A stretch of 64,000 nucleotides of DNA from Telmatactis stephensoni. Its lineage: Eukaryota > Cnidaria > Anthozoa > Actiniaria > Isophelliidae. The notes under the pieces were generated by a model that had not been told where the DNA came from, ran no database searches, and was given only the letters and a program-made list of their open reading frames with translations. Positions 37,501 to 48,100 of the stretch are shown here, piece by piece; the first letter of the stretch is position 1, and each line of letters begins with the position of its first letter. The stretch spans positions 211,501-275,500 of the forward strand of contig JALIZF010001752.1 in NCBI GenBank assembly GCA_029948255.1. Reading direction: 5' to 3'. A program made the translations under genes and the position numbers.

Positions 37501-39322
37501 GATCAGTTGTTTATAGAGCCCTTATAAAAAATAACGTGTAAATTAATGGTACTAAATAAATGCGTATTGTATTGATATTTATATCAGAATTATTTTATAT
37601 ACCTGATATTGGTGTTGTTGAAGTTCGCGCATACAATACTGAACCTAAAAGACAATGAATAATGTAAATTATATTTCATAAAAAATGATGTATACTGTGA
37701 TGGATGATAGCTGTCATGGGTCATGTATCCTGTCATATATATCTTGGAATTGAATGAAATACTAGATACTCTTAGTCTCATGTAATGTAGCAACCCATAT
37801 TTAATAATGACTGATCATGTAAACTTAGTAACATGATAACTTTAATATCATATCTAATAAATGCATCACAAAGTCTCAGTAATACACTTATTACATGACA
37901 GTTCATGTTATATTCAAGTTTTATATTATAATAAAAATAGACTGTGATATATATGCAGAAAATCCTTTAGCAGTAATGCTGATTTTCAAAGATGCTGTAA
38001 AAATTGCTGGTGAAAATTAGACTAACCTTTGTTCTCATAGTTTGAGCAGCAAAATACGTGGTTTCTACATTGACATTCAGCATCAACAGCTGATCGGCAA
38101 TTTCCCAGGCATGCATCTAAAATAAAAATACTCTACCATAAGACTACAACCTTGAGAGAAAAACCAGCCTAAAAAAAACTGTATAGGACACCACCAGTAT
38201 GCTACTGCTAGAACTTAATCAATAATGGAGCCCTATCATACAATATAACTAAAGATTTTATCCTGAATTCTAAACATTTGTCACTCATGCAATATAAAAA
38301 GTGCCATTTTAAAGCTCATTCAACTGCTGTTAATGTCTAAGTTGTTTTGCTTGCACTGTTAATTTACTCACAGACTACAATTTCTATAACACAATTTTAA
38401 CATAATGAAACAGCCACTTCGTTTTTTAATGGGAAATCAAACATCATGAGAAAGTCTGGCCAGGCTGCTCCATAATACCCAACCACTTTTTTGAATATTA
38501 ATAGAACCATTTGTTTTTATTGTTTTCAAAGAGTGCCTTTTTAGAATTTCTATGTGGGCTAGGTATTCTGAGGTTTAGTTCTCTGGCCACATATCCCAAA
38601 TCTACAGGATACAGCAGAACAGTACTTAGACAATTAAACATTTAAATAATTCTAGTTTTGGAGTGACCATATGACAACTGTTTTTATAAGCCTGTTCCAA
38701 ACAAACTCCACTGCACTTTTTTTTTAACCTAAACTCTCGCTGAAGCAGTAACTTCTGCAAGGTGTAAAGTTAAGTGGTCCTTGGGGTGTCCAGTTTAGAG
38801 AGTTCAGAGTAAACTGCACATTTGATTATAAGCTGTTGCGAAATGCCTACAGAACAATTTATAATACATAGCATTTATATCCTCAGATCTCTTCATTAGC
38901 TTAAAGCTTGCTAGAAGATTCCATAATCAATAATATGCATATAAAAGGCTTTCAAACTGAATATAGCTTTTCTAAACTAGGAATAATACCAGAAAACAAC
39001 CCCAACATGATCATAAATTCTAGAACAGCCCTTAGATGGCGAATTCTAAATCAAAACTCCAGTTTACAAGTGAAGTGTTTATATAAATTGATCACAATCA
39101 ACAAATGTGTGTCCTATAAGGCAGCAGAAATCACAGCAAAATCTAAAAGGCCACAAAAAGCCGGCCATGTCGATCAAACACATCAAATTTGACGCAAAAT
39201 TGTCTTACCGAGCGCTGTAAATTCCCCAGCCATTCTGATGCCTTTTCTTTATTGTGAGGATCTGGGTGAGAGTATAAAGTATTGATAACACTCTGTACTT
39301 GCTCCACTGAAGGTTTTTCCAT
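21788..39322 (-). CDS. TNPO3: Transportin-3 (importin-beta family), 29 exons seen
   Basis: This is a nuclear import receptor that carries serine/arginine-rich splicing factors into the nucleus and releases them on Ran-GTP binding. It begins [10 protein letters not shown] and follows the human protein throughout, e.g. [68 protein letters not shown] and [19 protein letters not shown]-repeat helices are implied by the family. Exons (descending): 39322-39209, 38116-38027, 37644-37603, 35174-35106, 34990-34917, 34721-34658, 34503-34411, 33857-33810, 33528-33433, 33223-33143, 32469-32369, 31734-31659, 31436-31374, 30675-30529, 30118-30011, 29300-29206, 28402-28266, 27524-27394, 27093-27033, 26691-26529, 26170-26110, 25711-25641, 25474-25405, 25323-25207, 24996-24899, 23590-23437, 23328-23253, 22265-22174, 21900-21788. 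All have AG/GT borders and compatible phases. They sum to 2705 nt (901 codons plus 2 nt). Human TNPO3 has 923 residues, so one short last exon is missing; unspliced read-through would instead hit TAG at once. Confidence 0.95.
22640..23275. repeat. 93-100-bp minisatellite built from a TNPO3 exon-intron border
   Basis: Seven copies of CATACAGTATGAAACATAC, then CTTCACTAATGGTTGTCC, then a (GATGAT)n stretch, spaced 98, 94, 100, 100, 93 and 100 bases. The copy at the right end includes the true 3' end of TNPO3 exon 27 and its GTATGT donor (border at 23253/23252). The other six are intronic duplicates of that border. The open minus-strand frames rich in His, Ile and Ser come from this array. Confidence 0.93.
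24252..24884. mobile_element. TTAA-flanked 633-bp non-autonomous element
   Basis: The ends GGTAATGGGCTCGCGCA and TGCGCGAGCGCATTACC are inverted with one mismatch and flanked by TTAA at 24248-24251 and 24885-24888. The interior has a block near a GGGGTTACC / GGTCACCGTGCTAG phrase like that of the 5716-6475 element, so they are probably related. The right border is eight bases from the TNPO3 exon 25 donor GT. No transposase is encoded. Confidence 0.85.
26766..26996. repeat. GGAA/GGGA purine microsatellite
   Basis: About 230 bases of GGAAGGAA and GGGAGGGA tetramers lie in a TNPO3 intron, 37 bases from exon 19. The Glu/Gly/Arg-rich and Pro/Ser/Leu-rich frames here are artefacts of the repeat. 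Confidence 0.95.
27756..27771. repeat. Poly-G tract
   Basis: This is an intronic run of G in TNPO3. Its length is likely uncertain. Confidence 0.85.
28497..28623. repeat. CAT / CAG / CAC trinucleotide tracts
   Basis: Adjacent runs of CAT, then AGC, and after a short gap ACC triplets, in the TNPO3 intron between exons 16 and 17. They are non-coding in the gene model. Confidence 0.95.
28726..28850. mobile_element. MITE with GGTTGTACGAAG ends
   Basis: GCCCGGTTGTACGAAGGTTGG and CACCCTTCGTACAACCGGAC are inverted. The interior is repeated GGATAA/TTATCC boxes. Weaker GGATAA/TCCA relatives occur near 28900-29000 and 58940-59045. Confidence 0.75.
29350..29501. mobile_element. Palindromic MITE family G, copy 3
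   Basis: TA-flanked, with diverged ends GAGTGGATTTTG and CGAAATCTGCTC and the central CTATAAAAACATTCAAAA core. It lies in a TNPO3 intron. Confidence 0.85.
30810..31052. repeat. Inverted and tandem repeat in a TNPO3 intron
   Basis: The arm GAAGGGTTCCAGGCATGTGA with AAGTGACTTTTTGATG is mirrored by CATCAAAAAGTCACTTAGG with GGGAACCCTTC. The right arm is then repeated in tandem with an 81-base period (GAAAAATCAAGCTCAGGAC at 30908 and 30989). It is probably a MITE whose right end has duplicated. Confidence 0.8.
32110..32320. mobile_element. TA-flanked 211-bp palindromic MITE
   Basis: GACCATTTCAC at the left and GTGAAATGGTC at the right lie directly next to TA. The arms extend inward as GTGGCTCAACCTCAGCCTCG against CGAGGCTGAGGTTGAGCCAC. 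It is non-coding, in a TNPO3 intron. The TA duplication suggests a Tc1/mariner-type mover. Confidence 0.85.
33283..33350. mobile_element. Palindromic MITE family G, fragment 4
   Basis: It begins GAGTAGATTTCATATGACTG, then a GGTTATGGCATGG-like interior and CCATTTCACATTC, and is truncated before the right terminus. TNPO3 intron. Confidence 0.65.
35375..35560. repeat. Tandem duplication, uninterrupted copy
   Basis: This shares CATATCTCTTTAAGATA and a nearly identical stretch of about 100 bases (GGGTGTTGCAGACAAAAACA, then CATTGCCTTGGTAATGAGCC) with 36703-36830. It keeps the unbroken TTACATATCTCTTTAAG sequence that is split by the element at 35583-36702 in the other copy. More distant related sequence is at 35218-35360 and 37395-37490. 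Confidence 0.8.
35583..36702. mobile_element. 1.12-kb DNA transposon remnant with CAGGGTGTCAAG ends
   Basis: CAGGGTGTCAAG (35583-35594) and CTTGACACCCTG (36691-36702) are perfect inverted ends, flanked by the direct repeat CATATC (35577-35582 and 36703-36708). Subterminal TTCCTATT repeats occur at both ends. No transposase frame is present. CAGGG ends suggest hAT, but hAT duplications are 8 bp, and only 6 bp match here. The 186-base copy at 35375-35560 shows the unoccupied target. Confidence 0.85.
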
Positions 39323-39712
39323 GCTGTAAATTGTAAGTTTCTCAACCCTGCATTCTTGTCAGCCACAAACGGTCGCCATTTTGATTCTTGATTACTGAAG
39401 CATGGCGCGTCCAGAACTTCAAGCGAGAGACTGGGACGACCGGAAACTGTAATAAATCTAGAGAGTAAAGTTCCTTTTTTTCTCTATTAAAGAGACAGAA
39501 AAATTTCTCCATTTTTTTGAAATATGAAGAGGAAGAAGATAATCCCAATAACTCTGCTAACTTCATATCAATATAATGCTGTTATCTATAATGAAATTGG
39601 AATTTATTGAGAAAGACCACAATGCTTTGCAAGCTTTTTGGCGCCAAAGTAGTATATTCTAAATTCAATCCATGCACTGTACCGGCGACTTCTGACTTTC
39701 CCCTTTGGAATT
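39323..39712. promoter_or_regulatory. Head-to-head promoter region of TNPO3 and the CYTH gene
   Basis: Only 390 bases separate the two start codons on opposite strands, so this is a likely bidirectional promoter. On the minus strand a CAAAATGGCGACC motif (39370-39382), a good YY1-type site, lies about 50 bases upstream of the TNPO3 ATG, where such sites often sit in housekeeping 5' UTRs. No TATA box is obvious. Promoter activity is inferred from position. Confidence 0.55.
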
Positions 39713-41645
39713 ATGCCCTCAAACGTCGAGATCAAAGCTAGAGTGCGTGATGTTGAAAAGCTGAAGGCGAGAGCGAAGCAACTGAGTGGAGAAAATGGTA
39801 AGCAGAACGTTCGAATTAAAAAAATTGCATTATTTTCTCCCGAGAGGGTTTCGGTGGACCTTTTGATCGAGAAGACGGAGTAGACATTTGATTTATTATT
39901 TTGGTAGGCACCTTAATAAAGCAGGAAGATACCTTTTTCAACGTACCATCTGGAAGACTAAAGGTAATAATTGGAAAAGTAATGTTTTGGCTGGCATGAT
40001 GAAGTAGTTTGATTGTAATTTCAAGTAAAGATTATGCATCACAATCAATGGCATCATATTACCATGTGGCTCAAGTGAGACTCATTCCATACATTGCTCC
40101 TGTACCTAGTTGCTCCCATAACTCAATTAAGTTCGTCAAAAGAGCAGTATCTGAATTAATTTGGTGCATTAGCTTTAATTAAGTTATTGCTGGTTTCACT
40201 TATGTGACAGAGCAGTAGTTGGACAAAATAAATTTAACATGCCATCTGAATCATGTGAATCAACCACTGCTCCAAAGTCACTCCAGAGTGGAACTCTATA
40301 GTATTAAGTGCAACAGCAATTTGGTACCTGAAATGGAGTGGGCATGATTGAGTTTAAGTTTAAACTTAAACTAAACTTAAAAGGTCAAGGTTGATAGAGC
40401 AGTCATTCAAGCATCATCAAAATATTTATCATACTGACCAGCAACCTTCGGGAAAGATGATGTGAATGGTGGCCAGATGACTTTTTAGCAGCAGGCCAGG
40501 AAAACCTGTCTGCCCTGCTCATTTCTCTGTGCTATAATAATTACAATAATGTTTGCTGACTGTGTTTTTACGGGAAAATATTTGGCTCTTGGTCATTTAT
40601 ATAGACCTCTCTGTGCTTGGTCAATATAGCATGACCTCGAGCCAAATATTTTCCCATCTGGCCCTCCCACTCAGTTAATAAGTATGTTGTATTATACAAA
40701 TAGCAATGACCATTTAAGGGTATAAAGTAAGCTAAGAGGAATTTTGACATCTTCAGTTACGATGCCTTCAAGACAAGCCATCTCAGCTAATCTATTATGA
40801 AAGAACAGACTCAAGTGGACCTAAACTGTCTAACTTTTACATTGCTACAACTAATCAACCCAAGGAAATGATAATTACTTTACAGCATGCATTAGGGATT
40901 AAAGGTAAAAGTGCACCTGCTATCTTGGGGTTCCTGTGGTACACAGGGATCCCACATTAGAATGTCATATTTTTATTTCCAGGTGTTGTGAAGAAAGAAC
41001 GTTACCTGTACATGGTGGGACAAACTAGGGTACATGTAGATCATGTTGATGGCTTAGGAGATTTCATGGAACTTGAGGTATGATTTGAAATGGACATTAA
41101 AATTATTTATAAATTTTGTAATTATTATTACTGAGTTTCAATGTATTGTCTATCTTATCAAAACCTTCCTTTCTTTCTTTCTTTCTTACTCTCTAATTAC
41201 TTCATTGCTTCCTTCTTTTTGCCCTTTCCTTCCTTCCTTCTAAGAGCCCATTCCCTCCAAATTAGGAGGGGGACTGGGGAAGAGGAGGAGAAGAGAAGTG
41301 GGGAGGGGAGGCCTATCTTCCCTCCCTCTATGTTCCTCCTTCCTTCCATTTCCTCATCCTCCCTCACTCCCTCGTACCTTCCTTCCTTCCTTTTTTTCCT
41401 TCCTTCCTTTGTTCTTTCATTCACTTCTTCTTTCCTCCCTTGCTGCTCCTGTTATCATTTTTTTCCAATAATAGCTTAAATGCATGTCAATTTTATTTTT
41501 ACCTCCCAAGGTTGTTCTTGAAAATGGACAAACAACTGAGTATGGTCAACACATTGCTGATGAATTAATGATAAAGCTTGAAATAAATAATGAAGACCTT
41601 ATAACGGGAGCTTATATGGACTTGATATTGGCTCAGCAAAAGTGA
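39713..41645 (+). CDS. CYTH-domain (triphosphate tunnel) protein, 5 exons
   Basis: 172 residues from exons 39713-39797, 39908-39963, 40757-40904, 40983-41077 and 41511-41645, all with GT/AG borders and matching phases. The N-terminal NVEIKARV is the EXEXK-type strand of CYTH enzymes (class IV adenylate cyclase and thiamine-triphosphatase family). [39 protein letters not shown] and the C-terminal AYMDLIL are all typical of that fold. Members bind triphosphate compounds with acidic and basic side chains in a beta tunnel and need a divalent metal. The likely reaction is hydrolysis of an organic or inorganic triphosphate; cyclase activity is less likely in an animal. The substrate is unknown. A CTTT/CCTT microsatellite (41166-41420) lies in the last intron. 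TNPO3 lies 390 bases upstream in the opposite direction. Confidence 0.9.
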
Positions 41646-41990
41646 GAATTAGAAACACTCAAAAGCTGCTAAAGTAACAAAGTAATATGTAGTTCAGTTA
41701 TTTTTAGAAAAAATATAAATATTTGTTGAATATAAATTGATTTTTCTAGTGATTTTTTATTGCTTTGGAGCTTTGTTGAAAACAACTGTTCATTATCACA
41801 GTAGTTCTGCATTGTAATGCCACTAACTGTAGCTTTATAACTTTGTTATTTTTCTAGTCAGTTATTTTTAGCACCGAAACTTTCTGTTGTTTACATGCTC
41901 ACATTTTAATTATGCATAACAAAGCCAGTGTAATGCCAATTGTGTGAATACTGTCACTTCATTGGCTTTCCGCTTCAAGAAGCCATTTGA

Positions 41991-42038
41991 GAGCATAGCA
42001 ACGGTTAGAAGCCGTATTTACAAAAGGTCCATAGCAAC
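41991..42038 (+). promoter_or_regulatory. Two X-box-like RFX half-sites
   Basis: AGCATAGCAACGG (41992-42004) and GTCCATAGCAACGG (42027-42040) lie about 155 and 120 bases upstream of the EFCAB6 ATG. Both match the ATRGYAAC half of the RFX X-box. A reversed CCAAT box (ATTGG, 41961-41965) is close by. RFX factors drive ciliary genes across animals, and EFCAB6 is an axonemal protein, so the placement is sensible. The sites are called by eye. Confidence 0.5.
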
Positions 42039-42157
42039 GGGATCAAAACACCGTGAGGTGTTGGAAAATATGGCCGTCAAAAAGGCTTATTTCATTGTAT
42101 AAATTGATATTTATACTAATTCAAAGTTCGTCAAGTTAATTAACGAGTTTTTGTATA

Positions 42158-45100
42158 ATGGCGAAAGTGGTTATTTCTCCCTCGGTGCACAATTTTGCGG
42201 ACATCAGACCCGTTTCAAGGGGGATGTCTTTTGCTCCTCGTCCCAAATCAAGACTTTCAACGGGGTCTTCAAGACCACAATCTGGAGTCAACACAAGGAC
42301 GGAAAGACACCTAGAAGAAACTCCAAGACACCAGAGATCGCAAAGCTGTGTGGATATTCGACTACCTGTTTCTGGAAGGCGTTCTTTATCGGTTTCTTCC
42401 TTTTCGAGCACGGGTAAGTTCGACTTTTTGACTTTCATTGAAGCACGTTTGTATTTTCAAAAGATCATGCTGTTTCTCCAATTAAGCTTCATTTGATTGC
42501 TTTTAAAAGAAGTGTTGAGGATTTTTTTTACGGGTTAGAGAACAAAAGATAGAAGAATCTTCACAGAAAATCGTATCACACTCTCGATTCTTGTCCATTC
42601 AGCTGTTCAAAGTGTCAACACGGATCGTCAACACATTTCAGTTTTCAAAACGATATAGCGATTATAGAAAATTGTAAAATTTCTTTACTTTTAATACTTA
42701 TAATTTTACGCTTTTATGTATTATAATTTGCATTGCACATGTATAAATACTATTTTCTGTTTAGGTTCCAAATCTCCAAACCCCAATCTCAGTGCTATAG
42801 AAGTGGAATCGATTTTGAGGGACAAAATACGAGTAAACTTTGCTGATATTAGACAGGTATTCAAAATTGATTTCGATTTCATATTTGTGTTTAATTTCTT
42901 ATATTCAATTCATATTGGTTATTCTTTTTCACATTTATTTAATTCTGTTTATACTTTCTTTGTTTATTTATATTTTCATACTAAATTTTACTTCATTTTG
43001 AAATCATTTTTTCAAAGCATTTATTTTTGAAATTTCACTATACACTCATTCTTGCCTTTTTTTCCTTTGTCATTTTTTTCTTCTTTTTCATTTATTTGTA
43101 TTATATTTATTTCATCACTTCATCCTTTATTTGTTGTAGTTCTTTTCTTCTTATCCTTAGGCTAATGGAACTTTCAATGCTTCCTTTAAATTTATTCTTC
43201 CAAAAATCCTTGCAGACTGAATAAGCTCTTCTAAATTTCTAATCACTCACTCACTGGCATTCTAATCACTAATTGTGTTTTTTTTCTTTTCAGGCTTTCC
43301 AAACATTAGATGCTGACAGAAACTTAACTGTCACCCAATCTGAATTCAGGAGAGTTATAGAATCTTTTTGTTTCCCTTTATCTCAAGAGCAATTTAACCA
43401 TATTTTGAAAAAGGTAAGTGAGTTTATTTGTGTATTTATTTATAACCTATCCACAAATCCATCATTTATCTCTGTCCTTCCATCTATCTTTCCACCTGTT
43501 AGCCCATTTATCTGACCATCCATCTATCTTTCTGTCTGTCTGTCCACTCACCCATCTATCTATCTGTCTGTCTGTCTCTCTGTTAGCTTACATGTATCTA
43601 TTTATCCTCCCATCTATTACTTTGAATGTCTGTCCTTTAGTTGACATGTATCTTTCAATTTATCCATTTATCTTTTCAGTGAGTTCAAAAATGCTGTGTG
43701 GGTTTGATTTCTTGATTTCTGGGTGTGGGCACATACAACCCTGAATCATGTGTATATACTATTGTAAATCTAAATTATATTAATTTGCAATATTGATTAC
43801 CGTTGTCTGGGTTATTTATTTACTATTTGTTATATAGGCTTCTATAAACAGAGATGGTACAGTTAATTATCTAGAGTTCTTAGAGAAACTTCATTTGAGA
43901 GGAGGTACACCGGAAGGATTAAAATGGTTGGGTAGTTTACACAGGTAAAGATTCAACTGCATTCTACTTTTTTGCATGTTTTTAATGAATTCCAATATGT
44001 ACATTAAATTTTAATGTGCATTCTAGAGTCTGCATAAAATTGCATTCTAAATTAATATATCTGATGGTAGGTTCAACCAAGCAAAAACACCAGAAGAACA
44101 ACCATTTGATGACATTGAAAGTAAAATCAAAGCAAAGGTAACTTCTCATCTCTTCTCTTCTCTTCTCATCTCATCTCATCTCATCTCTTCCCTTCCCTTC
44201 CCTTCCCTTCCCTTCCCTTCCCTTCCCTTCCCTTCCCTTCCCTTCCCTTCCCTTCCCTTCTCTTCTCTTCTCTTCTCTTCTCTTCTCTTCTCTTCTCTTC
44301 TCTTCTCTTCTCTTCTCTTCTCTTCTCTTCTCTTCTCTTCTCTTCTCTTCTCTTCTCTTCTCTTCTCTTCTCTTCTCTTCTCTTGAATCTAGTTTCTTTT
44401 TTAGTCTTTTCCTTTCTTTTCTTTCCTTTGGTCTTTCCTTTTTTCCATATTCAAAATTGTATTGTGTTGTTTTAACATTTTCTCTTATCCTATTGGCAGT
44501 ATTGTATTCTATGTTAATTTTTGTGTAATATTTTATTTCAGATAAGTGGCCAACTACAGAGTGTGCTAAAGGCACTAAGGCTCTTTGATTACAACAGAGA
44601 TGAACAAATCCAAAGACACGAACTTAGAAGAGTTCTTGAGAACTTTTGTTTTAAGTTGACAGACCACCAGTTTGACAAGTAAATGATGTTTTCTCTTGTT
44701 AGCCATCCCATAAAAATGCTTTTGATAAACATATTTTGAAAAGATAATACTTTTATCCATCTATTCATGCATTCTTTCATTCACTCACTCATTCTTTCAT
44801 TTTTTTTCTTTCATTCATTCATTGTCTTATTTACACCCAATTTGCTTAATGTTCACTTCTCCATTTCCCATTCTTCCCTTCATTCGTCCATTAAATGTTC
44901 ATCATTGATCTATCCATATTTCATTTATTCAATGATTCATTCACTCCTTTTTTAATTAGTTCATTAATGAGAAACTTTGCTATTAGGCTTTGGGGTAAGA
45001 ATGACATGGCAAGAAATGGTAATACTCTCAATTACATGGATTTCTTAAAGAGATTAGGTGTTGATACTCAAAAAAAGACTGCACATCATAAATCCACACA

Positions 45101-48100
45101 AGGTAAACTATGTTGCTAATGCCAACAGCTACATGCATAAATCACTATTAATATTGTTTCTGTTGTACAAAACGTGAGGAACGTCCCTGCAAGCAGAGTC
45201 TCTTGTAGGTAATTTCTGACTTGAAAAATAGAAGACTCTGTTGGTCTTTAGGCCATCCCACCATTCTTGACCATGGACAAACCATCCGGTTGAAACTGGT
45301 TTTGACAGGAAAAGGCTCTCTTGTGATTGGATGATAAAATCACATGTTTGTTGTTCACATGCATTGCTAAGTAGTTACCAGAGTGCATGATCAACATAGA
45401 AAACTGCCTAGACCAAAGAGTCTACCTATTTTCATGTCATAAATTACCTGTGGGAGACTGCTTGCAGGGAAGTGAGCAACTGTATATACATGTAATTTAA
45501 GTCCTCTTTCAGCAGACGAATTAAGACAAAATTTTATTAATACATAACATCATTTTGTTTCTTATATATATTGTAATTAATGTGTATTCAACAGGAAATG
45601 ATGAATCAGGAAAAGACAAAGTCAAATTTGTAGCAACCAATAAGAGACCATATTCCAGTGGAAGTAGTCGTGAGGGATCTCCCGCACCTGCTGTACCTAC
45701 AGTACCTCAAACAATCAAAGACTTAGAAACAAGACTTAGGAAAAGGGTTAGTCTTGATCCACATGCATCATTTTTTCTCAAATACTACATGAGATCTAGT
45801 AATCTACCACATTCTTGTGTAAGATTATTTTTAGTGAAGATTAATTCTTCTACTACATGTATTTTCTAGAGGAAATAAATTTTATTAAGAAGGAAGATTT
45901 GTATTAATCCCTCTGGTAGTAAATAATAAAATGATATCATATTTGCAAATATACTCTGACTTCATTCGTTCATTTTCCATTCATTCATTCCCTCATTACT
46001 CTAGTTATTCATGCCTTTGATGATTAATTGTCCATTCATCCCTTCAAATAATCATTTAATATTATAATATTCATTCACTTGATTATTATAAGTAAATTCA
46101 TTTAATTAACTCATTTTTCATTCTTTTAATTCTTTATTCATTTTTTGTATTGTTTTCTTATTAGATGATAGACAACTATGCCAATATAATGCGTGCATTT
46201 GTGGCTTTTGATCGTCGTGGGGATGGCTTTGTTACTCTTAGTGAATTGAAGAGAGTTCTGACACACTTTGTATTTCCAATGACTGATGGATTGTTTAATG
46301 TCTTAATGGAAAGGTATGCAGACACTCAAATATAAAGTATGCCATCCTCAATATATTGGAACAGCAATGCAGGCCTTAATCACTATGGGTGTGGCATCTT
46401 CATGGTGTGTGCGAGGCTGTATTTGAGCTAAAAATATATGCTTTGTTGTAACTGAGTTTGGATATTTTCAGTCGTGCAAATTCTGTCCTAAAATCTGATG
46501 AGTCTAATTGCACTTGAAGCTACAAACAGCTTAATTGTATTTAAGCCCAATTTTGATCAATTTCTAATATTCTTTAAATTGATACTCAGTCTTGACTAGT
46601 GTTCTAAATGTAATAAAAAGCATAATTTAATTCATGTCATCTTTTTAGATGTGGCATAAAAGCAAGTCATAAAATTGCCTATGAGCAGTTTTTGAATAAG
46701 TTTCAAGGACCCAAAACTGATAGTCATGGCCAGACTCTTCCTCTTGGTTCAAACCACAAGTATGTTCTTATATGTACACAAAATTCAACACAAGTTCATT
46801 TTGTCATTTGTTTCTTGCTCTTATCCATCCCTCTTGTTTCTTGCTCTTATCCATCCATCTTTCCTTTCTTTGATCCTTTGTTCCTTCCTTCCTTCCTCCA
46901 TCCTTCTCCTTTCTTCCTCCTTTGTTTACCAGTTGCATTTTCAACTTCCATTTTATTCTCTTTCTGAATCCCTCTTTTCTGTTTCTTTCTTCCTCTTTTC
47001 CATTTTCAGACTTCATTCCTTATTGCTTGATCCTCCATAAAGGTTCATTTTAAAATGACAAATTGTCTGCTCTTCTGTTAGGGTCAACCCAATCCGTGAA
47101 GCTGAGGATTATCCAACTACTGAAGATATCTGGAAATTCCTGTACTCTAAAGTGACTGACAGTTTTTCATCAATCAAGCAGGCCTTCCTTGTTTTTGATG
47201 ATGTAAGTACTGTTAGTATGGATAACAAATCATGTCTTTTGAGCAGCAGACAGATCATCATTGTCATCATCATCATCATTATTATCAACAACAAATCCAC
47301 ATCATAATCATAATAACTTGCTACTTTAATTTCTGTAAAGTTATGCTCATTAACCATAATATTGTCATCATACTCATATTTATCAGCTAGATGTAGCTCA
47401 TTGGCCATTATCATCATTGTTATCATCAACAAAAACAACAACATTTACTTAATCTTTAACCAATTACCTTGTCATAACAATTAAATTGTTTCTCTCAGAA
47501 CAAGGATGGTCGAGTAACCAGGCGTGACTTCCGTAGAATCTTGGAAAGTTTCTGCTTCAGGATGACAGAAGAACAGTTCCATGAGCTGATGGCTAAGATT
47601 GATCCACTCAACAAGGGATATATCTGTTATCTAGAGTTTTTGGAAAGATTTGAACCTAGAGAAACACAGGTTGTTATTGTATGGGCTATATGGTGTTGTC
47701 TCAGAGGGTTTTTTTCTACAGGTCCAAACATTAATAATACAAGTACAGCAAGGCACTGCTTTGTCACATTCATACTGAGTCAGCACTATCAATTACAAGT
47801 ATATATCAAACTGGTTGATAGAGTAGATTTCATATTATTGTGAAATGGACCACGTCATGCAGTGGCTGTGTCAGTGCCATAACAATACTGTGACTATACA
47901 GTGCTGTTCATAGTCTACTCTATAGCTGTCAGTGTCTTTATGCAAAGTTGATTCTAAAGTTTTGTTTTTCTTAATAGGAGGGTCATCCTTGGCTTCATGG
48001 AGATCATTCTCCAAAAAGTATTTCCCCACCTGCAGTACTTGCTTGGTCTACTGTAAGTATCACAATCAATATTCTGCATATTATCTATTGGTATCTTTGG

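Noticed and set aside
44171..44575. 134-codon Arg/Glu/Lys repeat frame on the minus strand
   Set aside because: It is the reverse of the CCTTC/TCTTC microsatellite in an EFCAB6 intron.
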